DNA of 64,000 bases. Source: Desulfovibrionales bacterium. GTDB taxonomy: Bacteria; Desulfobacterota; QYQD01. Below are positions 9,099 to 18,386 of this stretch, in pieces. Position 1 is the first letter of the stretch; every line of letters starts with the position of its first letter. Location of the stretch: positions 56,697 through 120,696 of the forward strand of contig JAQURM010000007.1 in assembly GCA_028715605.1 (NCBI GenBank), given 5' to 3'. A program made the translations under genes and the position numbers. The notes under the pieces were generated by a model that had not been told where the DNA came from, searched no databases, and saw nothing but the letters and a program-made list of their open reading frames with translations.

Positions 9099-9277
9099 GT
9101 AACACGTTAGGTGTTTTAAACAGTCCTACAGAAAAGGCTATTAATCTGGAACTCATAAAATCAGGAAAAGATAGACCCTCTTTATTTGGGGTTGCACTTC
9201 TCTGAGTTCCTGATTTCCAGATTTGATATGTTTCTTTGCACTTTTTATCATGCATTTTTAAAACGCTAAATTGTTAC
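9099..9277 (+). mobile_element. MITE copy 1, inserted inside the glutamate synthase/Hdr cluster
   Basis: Element of 179 bp with terminal inverted repeats: the left end GTAACACGTTAGGTGTTTTA matches the reverse complement of the right end (GTAACAATTTAGCGTTTTAA) with few changes. It is flanked by GAATAAGG (9091-9098) and GAATAAGA (9278-9285), an 8-bp target duplication with one mismatch. It has no open frame of note and an internal palindrome around TCTGGAACTCA/TGAGTTCC. A second copy in inverted orientation lies at 55398-55653. The GTAA ends plus 8-bp duplication resemble IS66-type ends (inference). Confidence 0.85.
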
Positions 9278-9304
9278 GAATAAGACAGGCTGTTGGTTGC
9301 CTTT

Positions 9305-11935
9305 ATGAATAAATTATTCAGCGACGCCATAATTCAATCGAGAAGAAGCCTTTATCCGACGCCTCCGCAGATACGCTACAAGGCCGATGAGGAAGGCGGA
9401 TGCGGTGTCACCGGATTTGTCTGCAGCATACCGGTAGGCGGGAAACACATCCTGGAGCCGTCCCGTCTTATGCACAACCGGGGTAACGGCAAGGGGGGCG
9501 GTATCGCCGCCGTGGGTCTTGTTCCCGAAGATGTGGGTGTCTCGCGGGAGATTCTGGATAATAATTACCTCCTTCAGGTTGCCCTTCTCGATCCGGAGGT
9601 TCGGCGGACGGTGGAGGATAAGTGTATTACTCCCTTTATGAACGTGGATTTTTCTCGGTGCGTTTCTACAGTTGACGACTACCGCGAGATTGGGAGCCTG
9701 GAGATAAGGCCGCCGGATGTATGGCGCTATTTTGTACGCGTGAAGCCTGAGGTCCTTAAGTCGTTCATAGAAAAAAACGGGTTCGAAAACATGGCCCCGA
9801 TGCGGGCGGAAGACGAGTTTATCTATCAGAATTCAATCCGCCTCAACCGGACTTTCTACGAGACTCAAGGGGTGAAGCACGCCTTTGTGCTCTCGCACGG
9901 CCGGGATATGATGGTGCTTAAGGTAGTCGGCTATGCCGAAGATGTGGCTCGTTACTATCGGTTGGAGGACTTCAAAGCCCATGCCTGGATCGCCCATCAG
10001 CGTTACCCCACCAAGGGGCGAGTCTGGCATCCAGCGGGCGCGCATCCCTTTGTGGGCCTCGACGAGGCGCTCGTGCATAACGGCGACTTCGCTAATTACT
10101 ATTCGGTTACGGAATACCTGAGGCAATGGAATCTCTATCCACACTTCCAGACGGATACGGAAGTTTCAGTGCTCATTTTTGATCTCCTGAACCGGGTGTA
10201 CGGGTATCCTCTCGAATATATTATTGAGGCCTTGGCGCCCACCTCCGAGATGGACTTCGATCAGCTTTCACCGGAAAAGCAGGATATCTACCGTCTTATT
10301 CAGACTACCCATATCCACGGATCTCCTGACGGCCCGTGGTTCTTCATCATTGCGCGGAACGATTTTTACCGGAAACAGTTTCAATTGATAGGCATCACGG
10401 ACACAGCCATGCTGCGGCCCCAGGTCTTTGCCTTTCACGACGGTGACGTGCAGGTAGGGCTTATTTGCTCGGAGAAACAGGCCATTGACGCCACGTTGGC
10501 GGGGCTGGCGGCCGAGGATAGCCGTATCTCCAGTGTGGCTGATAAATACTGGAATGCCCGGGGGGGGAGCCACACGGACGGAGGGGCCTTTATCTTTACG
10601 CTGGCCGATGATCCGGATAATCAGGGAAGGAAGAGAATCGTCTGCACGGACAAGTTCGGACACCGGATCAGGCTGCCGGAGAGCCGGAAACATTGCGATT
10701 TGAGCCTTGCCATTGAGGCCCCGGAGGATGCGGAGTCCCTTGTCGCTGCTATTTCCGGGTGCCTGGAAGGGGGAAAGACGAACCTTCTTTGCGAAGAACT
10801 CAGGGGAGTCCTTCTCCGTGGAGAGTTTGCCCCATTCCGCTGGTGCTGTGAAGTTATAAGCGAACAGGCATCCCGGAGTGACGGGCATCGTGAGACGGCT
10901 ATCGAGGCGCTTACGCTCCTGAATGACCTTCGTTATCCTACCGGGTCTCTGAAACGGAGTTCTGTGCTCCGTATTGTGCGAGAGACTCTGGAGACGATCC
11001 TGGAGGGCATTGCGCCGATTGGAAGTAATTCACATAGTGTTTACCGTTTGATAAAGGCGGAGACCAGGAATCTTCTTCGTCCGCCAAAGGACGGAGAGAA
11101 GGCGCTGGTCCTGAACGCGGGGGATTTCCCGCCCGAAGGAGACAGTTGCGATGCCCGTCTCGTTTGTAGCGCCTATACTTTAGGGTGGCGCCGCTTCATC
11201 TGTTATGGGTACCGGGGACAGCGTTTCCTGGGAAGTGGATTGGGGCCGGACACACAGGATGTTCGAATCGATGTCTACGGGAGCTGCGGTGATTACCTGG
11301 CATCGGGAATCGACGGCATGAGCATCTACGTCCACGGGAACGCGCAGGACCAGATCGGTCAGATACTCAAAACCGGGAAGCTGGTGGTGTATGGCGATGT
11401 GGGCCAGACCTTCATGTACGGAGCCAAAGGGGGAGAGGTCTATATAATGGGCAATGCCGCCGGCCGGCCGCTCATCAATGGCGTGGGGCGTCCGCGGGTG
11501 GTAATTAATGGCACGGCCCTGGACTACCTCGCGGAGTCTTTCATGGCCGGTGATCCTCACAAAGGCGGTGGTTTTGTCATTGTCAATGGCGTGGGGTTCG
11601 ATGATGACGGCGCGATCCGTGCCCAGGCCACACCATACCCCGGCTCAAATATCTTTTCCCTGGCCTCCGGGGGGGCGATTTACGTCCGGGACCCCCACAG
11701 ACTGCTCGTTGATGAGCAATTGAACGGCGGGATATTCATGGATATGACAAGAGAAGACTGGCGGCTTATCCTGCCCTATCTGGAAGAGAATGAGCGGCTT
11801 TTTGGTATCTCCATTGAGCGGGACCTCCTGACGGTGGATGGAGAGAGAAAGTCTCCCGAGGAGGTTTACCGGAAGATCGGGGCGGTGAGACTTAAAACCC
11901 TGGTGGCAACTACAGTGAAGGAAAAGGACCAGTAG
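9305..11935 (+). CDS. Glutamate synthase GATase II and GXGXG domain fusion
   Basis: Protein of 876 residues. Residues about 30-430 are a class II glutamine amidotransferase: the Cys of GGCGVTGFV is internal, so a propeptide of about 30 residues should be removed; HQRYPTKG and ALVHNGDFANY follow. After a linker, residues about 600-790 form the GXGXG beta-helix (GSCGDYLASG, GNAQDQIG, GDVGQTFMYGAKGG, GNAAGRPLINGVG). In archaeal-type enzymes these are separate small subunits; here they are fused while the FMN domain is encoded separately upstream. ATG 9305 is preferred to TTG 9293. It supplies ammonia from glutamine to the synthase site (family knowledge). Confidence 0.9.
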   Translation: MNKLFSDAIIQSRRSLYPTPPQIRYKADEEGGCGVTGFVCSIPVGGKHILEPSRLMHNRGNGKGGGIAAVGLVPEDVGVSREILDNNYLLQVALLDPEVRRTVEDKCITPFMNVDFSRCVSTVDDYREIGSLEIRPPDVWRYFVRVKPEVLKSFIEKNGFENMAPMRAEDEFIYQNSIRLNRTFYETQGVKHAFVLSHGRDMMVLKVVGYAEDVARYYRLEDFKAHAWIAHQRYPTKGRVWHPAGAHPFVGLDEALVHNGDFANYYSVTEYLRQWNLYPHFQTDTEVSVLIFDLLNRVYGYPLEYIIEALAPTSEMDFDQLSPEKQDIYRLIQTTHIHGSPDGPWFFIIARNDFYRKQFQLIGITDTAMLRPQVFAFHDGDVQVGLICSEKQAIDATLAGLAAEDSRISSVADKYWNARGGSHTDGGAFIFTLADDPDNQGRKRIVCTDKFGHRIRLPESRKHCDLSLAIEAPEDAESLVAAISGCLEGGKTNLLCEELRGVLLRGEFAPFRWCCEVISEQASRSDGHRETAIEALTLLNDLRYPTGSLKRSSVLRIVRETLETILEGIAPIGSNSHSVYRLIKAETRNLLRPPKDGEKALVLNAGDFPPEGDSCDARLVCSAYTLGWRRFICYGYRGQRFLGSGLGPDTQDVRIDVYGSCGDYLASGIDGMSIYVHGNAQDQIGQILKTGKLVVYGDVGQTFMYGAKGGEVYIMGNAAGRPLINGVGRPRVVINGTALDYLAESFMAGDPHKGGGFVIVNGVGFDDDGAIRAQATPYPGSNIFSLASGGAIYVRDPHRLLVDEQLNGGIFMDMTREDWRLILPYLEENERLFGISIERDLLTVDGERKSPEEVYRKIGAVRLKTLVATTVKEKDQ

Positions 11936-11941
11936 TCAAAC

Positions 11942-14900
11942 ATGTCTGATCAAGGGAAAAAAGAGCCTGTGGGCGCAGTGATGGTGGTAGGCGGCGGTAT
12001 CGCAGGGATACAGGCCGCCCTGGACCTCGCGAATTCGGGATACTATGTGTATCTGGTGGAGAGGTCTCCGGCCATAGGGGGGACGATGCCCCAATTGGAT
12101 AAGACCTTCCCCACGAACGACTGCTCAATGTGCATCCTGAGCCCGAAGCTCGTAGAATGTGGACAACACCTTAATATACGGCTGATTACCTGCGCGGAGG
12201 TTGACGGTATCCACGGCGAAGAAGGAAACCTGAAGGTTAGGGTAATAAAGCGTCCGCGGTATGTTGATGAAGATAAATGTGTGGGTTGCGGTGTTTGCGC
12301 ATCAAAGTGCCCCAAAGAGGTAAAAAACGAATTCAATTCCGGCCTGGATAAACGTAAGGCCATCTACGTGCCATATCCCCAGGCCGTACCCATGAAGTAC
12401 ACCATTGACCGCCAGAACTGCATATATTTCAGGAGCCTTGAGGCCGGCAAACAGGGCCGGTGTATGGCCTGTCTGAAATACTGTGAGAATAAGGCCATAG
12501 ATTTTGATCAGAAAGAAGAGGCGCTGGAGCTCGCAGTAGGCTCGGTTATCCTGTCGCCGGGATTTGAACCGTTTGATCCCGGTGAGTTTGACACCTATGG
12601 TTACGGCACGCTTCCCAACGTGGTGACGAGCGTTGCCCTGGAACGGATGCTCAGCGCTTCCGGTCCCTTCCGCGGACACCTGGTCCGTCCGTCCGACCAG
12701 AGGGAGCCGAAAAGGATCGCCTGGCTCCAGTGCGTGGGTTCCAGGGATATGAACCGCTGCCGGAATGGATACTGCTCGGCAGTGTGCTGTATGTACGCCG
12801 TTAAAGAAGCGGTTATCGCCAAGGAACACAGCAAGGGGGAACTTGATACCGCCATATTCTATATGGACATGCGTACCTACGGGAAAGAATTTGAAAAGTA
12901 TTATCAAAGGGCGGAGCAGGAAAAGGGGGTGCGGTTTATCCGCAGCCGGGTCCATTCCGTCGAACGTGTTCCGGGTACGGATGACTTGAGTATAAGATAC
13001 GCGACAGAGGCCGGGGAAGTGGTGAGAGAGGTATTTGATATGGTGGTCCTCTCCGTCGGGATGAGGATGTCGGAAGCCACCGTGAACCTGGCCAAAAGAC
13101 TCGATGTACACTTGGACGGATATCAGTTTGCAGAGACCTCCAGTTTTGCCCCGGCCCGGACGTCCCGGTCCGGCGTGTACGTCTGCGGGGCCTTCCGTGA
13201 ACCCAAGGATATCCCCGGCTCCGTAATGGAAGCCAGCGCGGCTGCCTGTGCCGCCTCACAGGCGCTGGCGGGCGCCCGACATACCAAGACGCTTTCCAAG
13301 ATGCTGCCGCATGAAACACACGTACTCAGGCAGGAAGCAAGGGTCGGCGTGTTTGTCTGTAATTGTGGGATCAACATCGGAGGAATTGCCGACGTGCCGG
13401 CCGTAACCGCCTATGCCGCTACCCTCCGGGGGGTGGTGCACGCGGAAGAAAACCTCTTCACTTGCTCGCAGGATACGCAGGAACGCATTAGGCGGATAAT
13501 TCGCGAAAAGAGAATAAACCGGGTAGTGGTGGCATCGTGCTCACCCAGGACCCATGAACCGCTCTTCCGGTCTACCATCCGGGAGGCGGGTCTCAATCCC
13601 TTCCTGATTGAAATGGCAAATATCCGGGATCAGAATACCTGGGTGCATCAGAGCCGGCCGGAAGAAGCGACCGCAAAGGCCAAAGATCTTGTGCGCATGG
13701 CGGTAGCCAAGGTGGCGCTGGCGAAGCCTCTTTACCCCAAGCATGTTCCGGTGACCAAGTCCGCCCTTGTGGTCGGAGGAGGCGTGGCCGGGATGGTGAG
13801 CGCGCTGAGCCTTGCGGAGCAGGGGTTTTCTGCCTGTCTGGTGGAAAAAAGTGATAGCCTCGGCGGGCAGGCCCGTAATCTTTCGAGGACCTGGAAGGGT
13901 GAATCGGTAGAGGCGTACCTGGAGGGGCTGATCGATGCCGTTACCCGGCATCCAAAGGTTAAGGTCTTCCTCAATACCGAGGTGCGCTTTACCTCAGGCA
14001 CGGCGGGCAACTTCACTACCACACTGGTGAGCAAGGGTCCGGAACTGCATTCCTCGAAGCTGACCCACGGAGTGGCCGTTCTGGCCACCGGCGGACGACC
14101 GTTCTCCACCTCTGAATACCTTTATGGACAGAACCCGAATGTCCTTTGCTGGTTCGATCTCGACCACATGATGGCAGCAGCCCCGGAGCGGGTGAAAAAC
14201 GCGCGGACGGCGGTCTTCATCCAATGCGTCGGATCAAGAGACTCTGAGAGACCATATTGCAGCAAGATCTGTTGCACGCACGCCGTAACCAGCGCCCTGC
14301 GGTTAAAAGAGATGAATCCGGAGATGGATGTTTTTATCCTCTATCGGGATATCAGGACCTACGGCGCCCGTGAGGATATATACCGTGAGGCGCGGCGGAA
14401 AGGAGTGCTGTTTGTCCGCTACGGCCTTGAGAATAAGCCGCTGGTTGAGGAAGTCGATGGAGAACTCAGGGTTACGGTGACTGACCATGTACTGGGGAGG
14501 CCGCTGGTCATCAGGCCTGATTTCATCACCCTGATGACCGCCATCATTCCGTCCGGCCACGAGGAACTGGCGAAAGTCTTCAAGGTCCCTACGAACGCGG
14601 AGGGATTCTTCTTCGAAGCGCACATGAAGCTGCGCCCGGTGGACTTTGCCACTGAAGGCCTGTTTGTCTGCGGGCTGGCACACTACCCTAAACCCATAGA
14701 TGAAACCATAGCTCAGGCCCAGGCTGTAGCCGCCAGGGCCATGACTATTTTGTCCAAAGATGAGACCATCGCGGGCGGGGTGGTGGCCGAGGTGGACCAG
14801 GAGAACTGCGCGGCCTGCCTGACGTGTGTCCGCACCTGTCCTTATCACGTTCCGTTTATTAACCGCCACGGAGTGTCTGAAATCGATGCCGCGAAGTGCC

Positions 14901-15004
14901 AGGGCTGCGGGTGTTGCGCATCTGAATGTCCCGCGAGCGCGATAACGATGCATCACTTTACGGATGAGGAGATCGCGGCGAAGGTGGGGGCCCTGTTTAA
15001 ATAA
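11942..15004 (+). CDS. hdrA: Double HdrA, heterodisulfide reductase subunit A
   Basis: Protein of 1020 residues formed of two HdrA-like halves. The N-terminal half has VVGGGIAGIQAALDLANSG (FAD), CSMC, and ferredoxin cysteines CVGCGVCASKCP. After about residue 460 a canonical HdrA begins with VGVFVCNCGINIGG, followed by a second FAD motif VVGGGVAGMVSALSLAEQG. It ends with two 4Fe-4S motifs (CAACLTCVRTCP, CQGCGCCASECP). HdrA is the flavin-bifurcating hub of Hdr complexes. It lies 6 bases after the GATase gene and before mvhD-metV-metF, so it probably joins both modules. All cluster cysteines are TGC/TGT; I see no Sec codon here. Confidence 0.93.
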   Translation: MSDQGKKEPVGAVMVVGGGIAGIQAALDLANSGYYVYLVERSPAIGGTMPQLDKTFPTNDCSMCILSPKLVECGQHLNIRLITCAEVDGIHGEEGNLKVRVIKRPRYVDEDKCVGCGVCASKCPKEVKNEFNSGLDKRKAIYVPYPQAVPMKYTIDRQNCIYFRSLEAGKQGRCMACLKYCENKAIDFDQKEEALELAVGSVILSPGFEPFDPGEFDTYGYGTLPNVVTSVALERMLSASGPFRGHLVRPSDQREPKRIAWLQCVGSRDMNRCRNGYCSAVCCMYAVKEAVIAKEHSKGELDTAIFYMDMRTYGKEFEKYYQRAEQEKGVRFIRSRVHSVERVPGTDDLSIRYATEAGEVVREVFDMVVLSVGMRMSEATVNLAKRLDVHLDGYQFAETSSFAPARTSRSGVYVCGAFREPKDIPGSVMEASAAACAASQALAGARHTKTLSKMLPHETHVLRQEARVGVFVCNCGINIGGIADVPAVTAYAATLRGVVHAEENLFTCSQDTQERIRRIIREKRINRVVVASCSPRTHEPLFRSTIREAGLNPFLIEMANIRDQNTWVHQSRPEEATAKAKDLVRMAVAKVALAKPLYPKHVPVTKSALVVGGGVAGMVSALSLAEQGFSACLVEKSDSLGGQARNLSRTWKGESVEAYLEGLIDAVTRHPKVKVFLNTEVRFTSGTAGNFTTTLVSKGPELHSSKLTHGVAVLATGGRPFSTSEYLYGQNPNVLCWFDLDHMMAAAPERVKNARTAVFIQCVGSRDSERPYCSKICCTHAVTSALRLKEMNPEMDVFILYRDIRTYGAREDIYREARRKGVLFVRYGLENKPLVEEVDGELRVTVTDHVLGRPLVIRPDFITLMTAIIPSGHEELAKVFKVPTNAEGFFFEAHMKLRPVDFATEGLFVCGLAHYPKPIDETIAQAQAVAARAMTILSKDETIAGGVVAEVDQENCAACLTCVRTCPYHVPFINRHGVSEIDAAKCQGCGCCASECPASAITMHHFTDEEIAAKVGALFK

Positions 15005-15046
15005 TAAGGGTGGGGAAAAAGGACTAACTAATGAGAGCGCACAGCC

Positions 15047-15487
15047 ATGTCTGAGAACTTTGAACCACGCATTGTAGCCTTTTGTTGCCAATATTGTTCG
15101 TATTCGGCCGCAGATCTGGCAGGCTCTATGAGGCTTTCCTATCCACCCAATGTTAAAGTGGTGCTCGTTCCGTGTACGGGCCGTGTCGATCCGCTCCATA
15201 TCCTGAGAACGATTGAGGATGGTGCGGATGGCGTCTGTGTGGCCGGTTGCCTGGAAGGAGACTGCCATTTTCTGGAGGGGAATTTCAAGGCCAAGAAGCG
15301 GGTGGCCTACGTGCAGAGAATTCTGCATGAGGCCGGCGTAGAGGACGCGCGGGTGAGGATGTTCAATATCGCGGCCTCGGATGGGCCGGGTTTTGCTGAG
15401 GCGGCCAGGATGATGACCGAAACGATCAGGGCGTTGGGCCCAAACCCCCTGTCGACAAAGACCGAGAAGATGTCTGAGGAATTATAG
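15047..15487 (+). CDS. mvhD: Hydrogenase iron-sulfur subunit MvhD (2)
   Basis: Protein of 146 residues with the standard MvhD start FCCQYCSYSAADLAG, VPCTGRVDP, and GADGVCVAGCLEGDCHF. It is the [2Fe-2S] electron conduit to HdrA. Compared with the copy at 5742 it keeps the full CCxxCSY motif and is the likely partner of the HdrA/MetFV part. In Moorella the order hdrCBA-mvhD-metVF is established for a purified complex; the same partners are present here in a shuffled order. Confidence 0.94.
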   Translation: MSENFEPRIVAFCCQYCSYSAADLAGSMRLSYPPNVKVVLVPCTGRVDPLHILRTIEDGADGVCVAGCLEGDCHFLEGNFKAKKRVAYVQRILHEAGVEDARVRMFNIAASDGPGFAEAARMMTETIRALGPNPLSTKTEKMSEEL

Positions 15488-15495
15488 GTGTCATA

Positions 15496-16170
15496 ATGAT
15501 TATCGCAGAACGGAAGCCGATTAAGGAATTGCTTGAGATGCTCGTCGGGCACGACCATGTGCTCCTGGTGGGATGTAAGGGGTGCGTGACGGTATGTAAT
15601 GCGGGCGGGGTAAGAGAGGTCGGTGTACTGGCCTCGGCCCTCCGTATTGCCCGGAGGCGGCAGGGGAGACCGATCGGGATTGATGAGATGACGCTGGACC
15701 GGCAGTGTGAGCCGGAGTTTATCTCCTGGCTGGAGGAACCCTTACGGGAAAAGGGCTATACGGCGGTTATGTCTGCGGCCTGCAGCGTGGGGCCGCAATA
15801 TATCGCGGAACGGTTTGACAGGGTGGCCGTTATGCCGGCATTGAACACCAAGTTCATCGGGGGAACGCTTGAGCACGGGGTCTGGGCCGAGTTTTGCCGG
15901 GCCTGTGGTAATTGCGGGATACACAATTTTGGAGGCCTATGCCCCATTACCCGGTGTTCCAAAGGACTCTTGCATGGTCCGTGCGCGGGATCGTCGGGGA
16001 GTAAATGTGAGGTGCGCCCGGAAGTGGATTGCATATGGCATCTCATTTATCAGCGTATGAAGAATCTCGGCCAGATTGAGAAACTCAAGGCCCTGAAGCC
16101 GGCCAAGGACTGGTCCGGCTACTGGAGCGGGGGCGTGCGCAGGGTTGTGCGGGAGGACTTAACGCTATGA
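15496..16170 (+). CDS. metV: MetV, zinc/Fe-S partner of methylene-H4folate reductase
   Basis: Protein of 224 residues matching the MthfrC/MetV family. Cysteine sets are GCKGCVTVCNAGG near residue 27 and CRACGNCGIHNFGGLCPITRC plus CAGSSGSKC in the C-terminal part. MetV binds MetF and links it to Hdr/Fe-S electron carriers in acetogens (family knowledge). Its TGA overlaps the metF ATG (ATGA), so translational coupling is likely. Confidence 0.93.
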   Translation: MIIAERKPIKELLEMLVGHDHVLLVGCKGCVTVCNAGGVREVGVLASALRIARRRQGRPIGIDEMTLDRQCEPEFISWLEEPLREKGYTAVMSAACSVGPQYIAERFDRVAVMPALNTKFIGGTLEHGVWAEFCRACGNCGIHNFGGLCPITRCSKGLLHGPCAGSSGSKCEVRPEVDCIWHLIYQRMKNLGQIEKLKALKPAKDWSGYWSGGVRRVVREDLTL

Positions 16171-17093
16171 AGGCAGGAAGCAACCTCGAAAGGCTCTTGA
16201 GAAGCGGCCAGTTTACGATCACTGCCGAATTTGTCCCGCCCGCGACGGGAGACCGGGGGTTAATTGAACGGCAGGCCCGTTACTTTAAAGGTCATGTGGA
16301 TGCCGTAAACGTGGCGGACAATATGGGCGCCGTGGTAGGTACGGCGAGCTGGGCGGTATCCAGGGCGCTCCTGGACCTGGGTCTGGAACCGATCATGTCT
16401 TTGGTCACGCGTGACCGGAACCGCATCGCCCTGCAGAGTGACCTCCTGGGGGCCTCGCTCCTGGGCATTCGAAATGTCTTCTGTACCACCGGCGAACATC
16501 AGAAATTTGGAGATCACCCTGAGGCCCTGAACGTCTATGATATCGACTCCGTGCAACTCGTGAACGCGGTGAGAGGACTGTCCGGCAGCGGGAAACTGCT
16601 GGGAGGGGCGGTGTGTGATAAGGCGGGGCCATTCTTCGTAGGCGCGGCAGCCAACCCGTTCGGTGATCCGGCCGATTTTATGATCCTTCGCCTGGGTCAA
16701 AAAGTGAGGGCTGGAGCGGATTTTATTCAGTCCCAACCTGTTTTCGATCCGGAGAAGTTCGGGCATTGGGTGCGACTGGCGAGAGAAGAAGGCCTTATTG
16801 AAAAGTGCTTCATCCTGGCTACGGTAATGCCGCTCCGGTCCGCGCGTGAGGCCCGGGCGATTCATGAGAAGAGACGTGGCGTTGAGATTTCCCAGGACAT
16901 TATGACCCGTCTGGAAGGCGTGCCGGAGCCGGAGCAGGCGCGGGAAGGGCTTAGAATCTGTGCCGAGCAGATGCAGGCCCTCAAAGAGATGAAAGGTGTT
17001 CAGGGTGTTCATATCATGAGCGCGGGGCGGGAAGAAGTGATCCCTGAACTAATTAAGGAAAGCGGCCTGGAGACGGCGCGAGCAAGGGACTAG
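16167..17093 (+). CDS. metF: 5,10-methylenetetrahydrofolate reductase
   Basis: TIM-barrel flavoenzyme of 308 residues. Visible signatures: AEFVPPATGDRG at the N-terminus, VNVADNMGAVVGTASW, EPIMSLVTRDRNRIALQSD and FIQSQPVFDPEKF. It converts methylene-H4folate to methyl-H4folate in the methyl branch of the Wood-Ljungdahl pathway, in either direction depending on metabolism. The protein is short-type, lacking a regulatory domain, as in MetFV complexes. Position between metV and the hdrCB gene supports assembly with Hdr. Confidence 0.95.
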   Translation: MKAGSNLERLLRSGQFTITAEFVPPATGDRGLIERQARYFKGHVDAVNVADNMGAVVGTASWAVSRALLDLGLEPIMSLVTRDRNRIALQSDLLGASLLGIRNVFCTTGEHQKFGDHPEALNVYDIDSVQLVNAVRGLSGSGKLLGGAVCDKAGPFFVGAAANPFGDPADFMILRLGQKVRAGADFIQSQPVFDPEKFGHWVRLAREEGLIEKCFILATVMPLRSAREARAIHEKRRGVEISQDIMTRLEGVPEPEQAREGLRICAEQMQALKEMKGVQGVHIMSAGREEVIPELIKESGLETARARD

Positions 17094-17135
17094 CCGTACC
17101 GGGAGCATTTAGCCGGCGGGAGGATTTTTAACCGG

Positions 17136-18386
17136 ATGTCTCAACCAATTGTCATAGGAAAACGTAAATCCAGATTTAAGGAACTGGCACAGGCCGCGAT
17201 CCCCGGAGGGGGCAATCTGGACCTCTGTCTTACTTGCAGTTCTTGTGTTAACGGTTGTCCGGCCTCAGGCATCAGCGATATGGATCCCAGGAAGTTCCTG
17301 AGGATGGTGCTCCTCGGACTGGACGAAGAGGTTCTCCAGACTCCCTGGATCTGGTGGTGTTCTATGTGCCAGAGATGCAAGCGCGCCTGTCCCATGGGCG
17401 TGGATATTGGAGCGCTGGTGTTCATGGCCCGTCAGCAATGGTCGCGGGAGAACACACCGAAAGGGATTCAGAAGTCATGTGATTTACACCTCGAGTTTGG
17501 TAACAGCACGGGAATTCGCAGGGAAGATTGGGTTTCACTTTGTGCGGATTTGGTTGAGGAGACCAGACAGCAGGAAGAGGACTGGAAGGATTTGCCGGCT
17601 CCCATGGATAAAAAAGGGGCTGCGTATTATCTCAACCAGAACGCCAAAGAACCCACGGTTGAACCCGAGGAGATGATACCCTTGTGGAAGATACTCCATG
17701 AGGTGGGCATTGATTGGACGTATTCATCCGAACAATGGGATGCCGTGAATTATTGCATGTTTTCCGGGGATGACCGGGACTGGGAGGCGGTAGTCAGGAG
17801 ACAGTCCGAAATAGTGGACGACCTGGGCTGTAAGACGCTTATAAATACCGAGTGAGGCCACGCATTTTACGCGGTCCAGGCTGGACTGCAGCGATTCAAC
17901 ATTCCTCATAACTGGAAGTTTGAAAGTATAATTACCCTGTACGCCGCATGGATTCGTGATGGCAGTCTCGTGATAGATCCATCCTGGAATAAAGAAGGCA
18001 TTAAAGTGACCTGCCAGGACCCCTGTAACCTGGTACGAAAGGGTCTGGGTGACGGCGTGGCGGATGACCTGCGTTTTGTCATCAAACAGGTCGTGGGAGA
18101 AGAGAATTTTGTGGATATGTGGCCGAACAAATCCAACAACTACTGCTGCGGCGGCGGCGGCGGTTATCTCCAGTCAGGATTTGTCGAGAAACGCCGGGCC
18201 TTTGGAAGGATTAAATTTGATCAGATACAGGCCACCGACGCTGATATCGTGGTGACGCCCTGCCATAATTGCCGTTCGCAGATAACGGATATAGGCCAGG
18301 TGTACGGCGGCAAGTATCAGGCTGTACATCTCTGGAGCCTGATTGTTAAGGCGATGGTCCGCAAGTCCACGGCAACACCTCTTTAG
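17136..18386 (+). CDS. hdrBC: HdrC-HdrB fusion selenoprotein (UGA = Sec240)
   Basis: The frame runs through TGA 17853-17855 to the stop at 18384-18386, giving 416 residues. The N-terminus is HdrC-like with CLTCSSCVNGCP (residues 31-42) and CSMCQRCKRACP (about 73-84). The remainder is HdrB-like with two CCG domains. The TGA falls exactly at the Cys of the ECGHA motif (here TE-U-GHAFY). The second CCG domain follows downstream and is intact: CQDPC, NNYCCGGGGGY and TPCHNC. Without read-through the protein would lose that cluster site, and the downstream part has no good start of its own. The hairpin at 17872-17888 is a fitting SECIS. It is the expected disulfide/ferredoxin-side subunit of the Hdr complex. 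Confidence 0.9.
17872..17888 (+). promoter_or_regulatory. Bacterial SECIS hairpin of the HdrB-like gene
   Basis: CGGTCC (17872-17877) pairs with GGACTG (17883-17888), one G-U included, closing a five-base loop AGGCT. The loop GG lies 24-25 bases after the UGA, within the known spacing for SelB-dependent insertion. It resembles the E. coli fdhF loop AGGUCU. Confidence 0.8.

Noticed and set aside
17970..18386. Separate HdrB gene starting after the TGA
   Set aside because: It is in the same frame as the upstream part, its first 38 codons after the TGA are conserved coding sequence, and the proposed start has no ribosome site. One selenoprotein explains it better.
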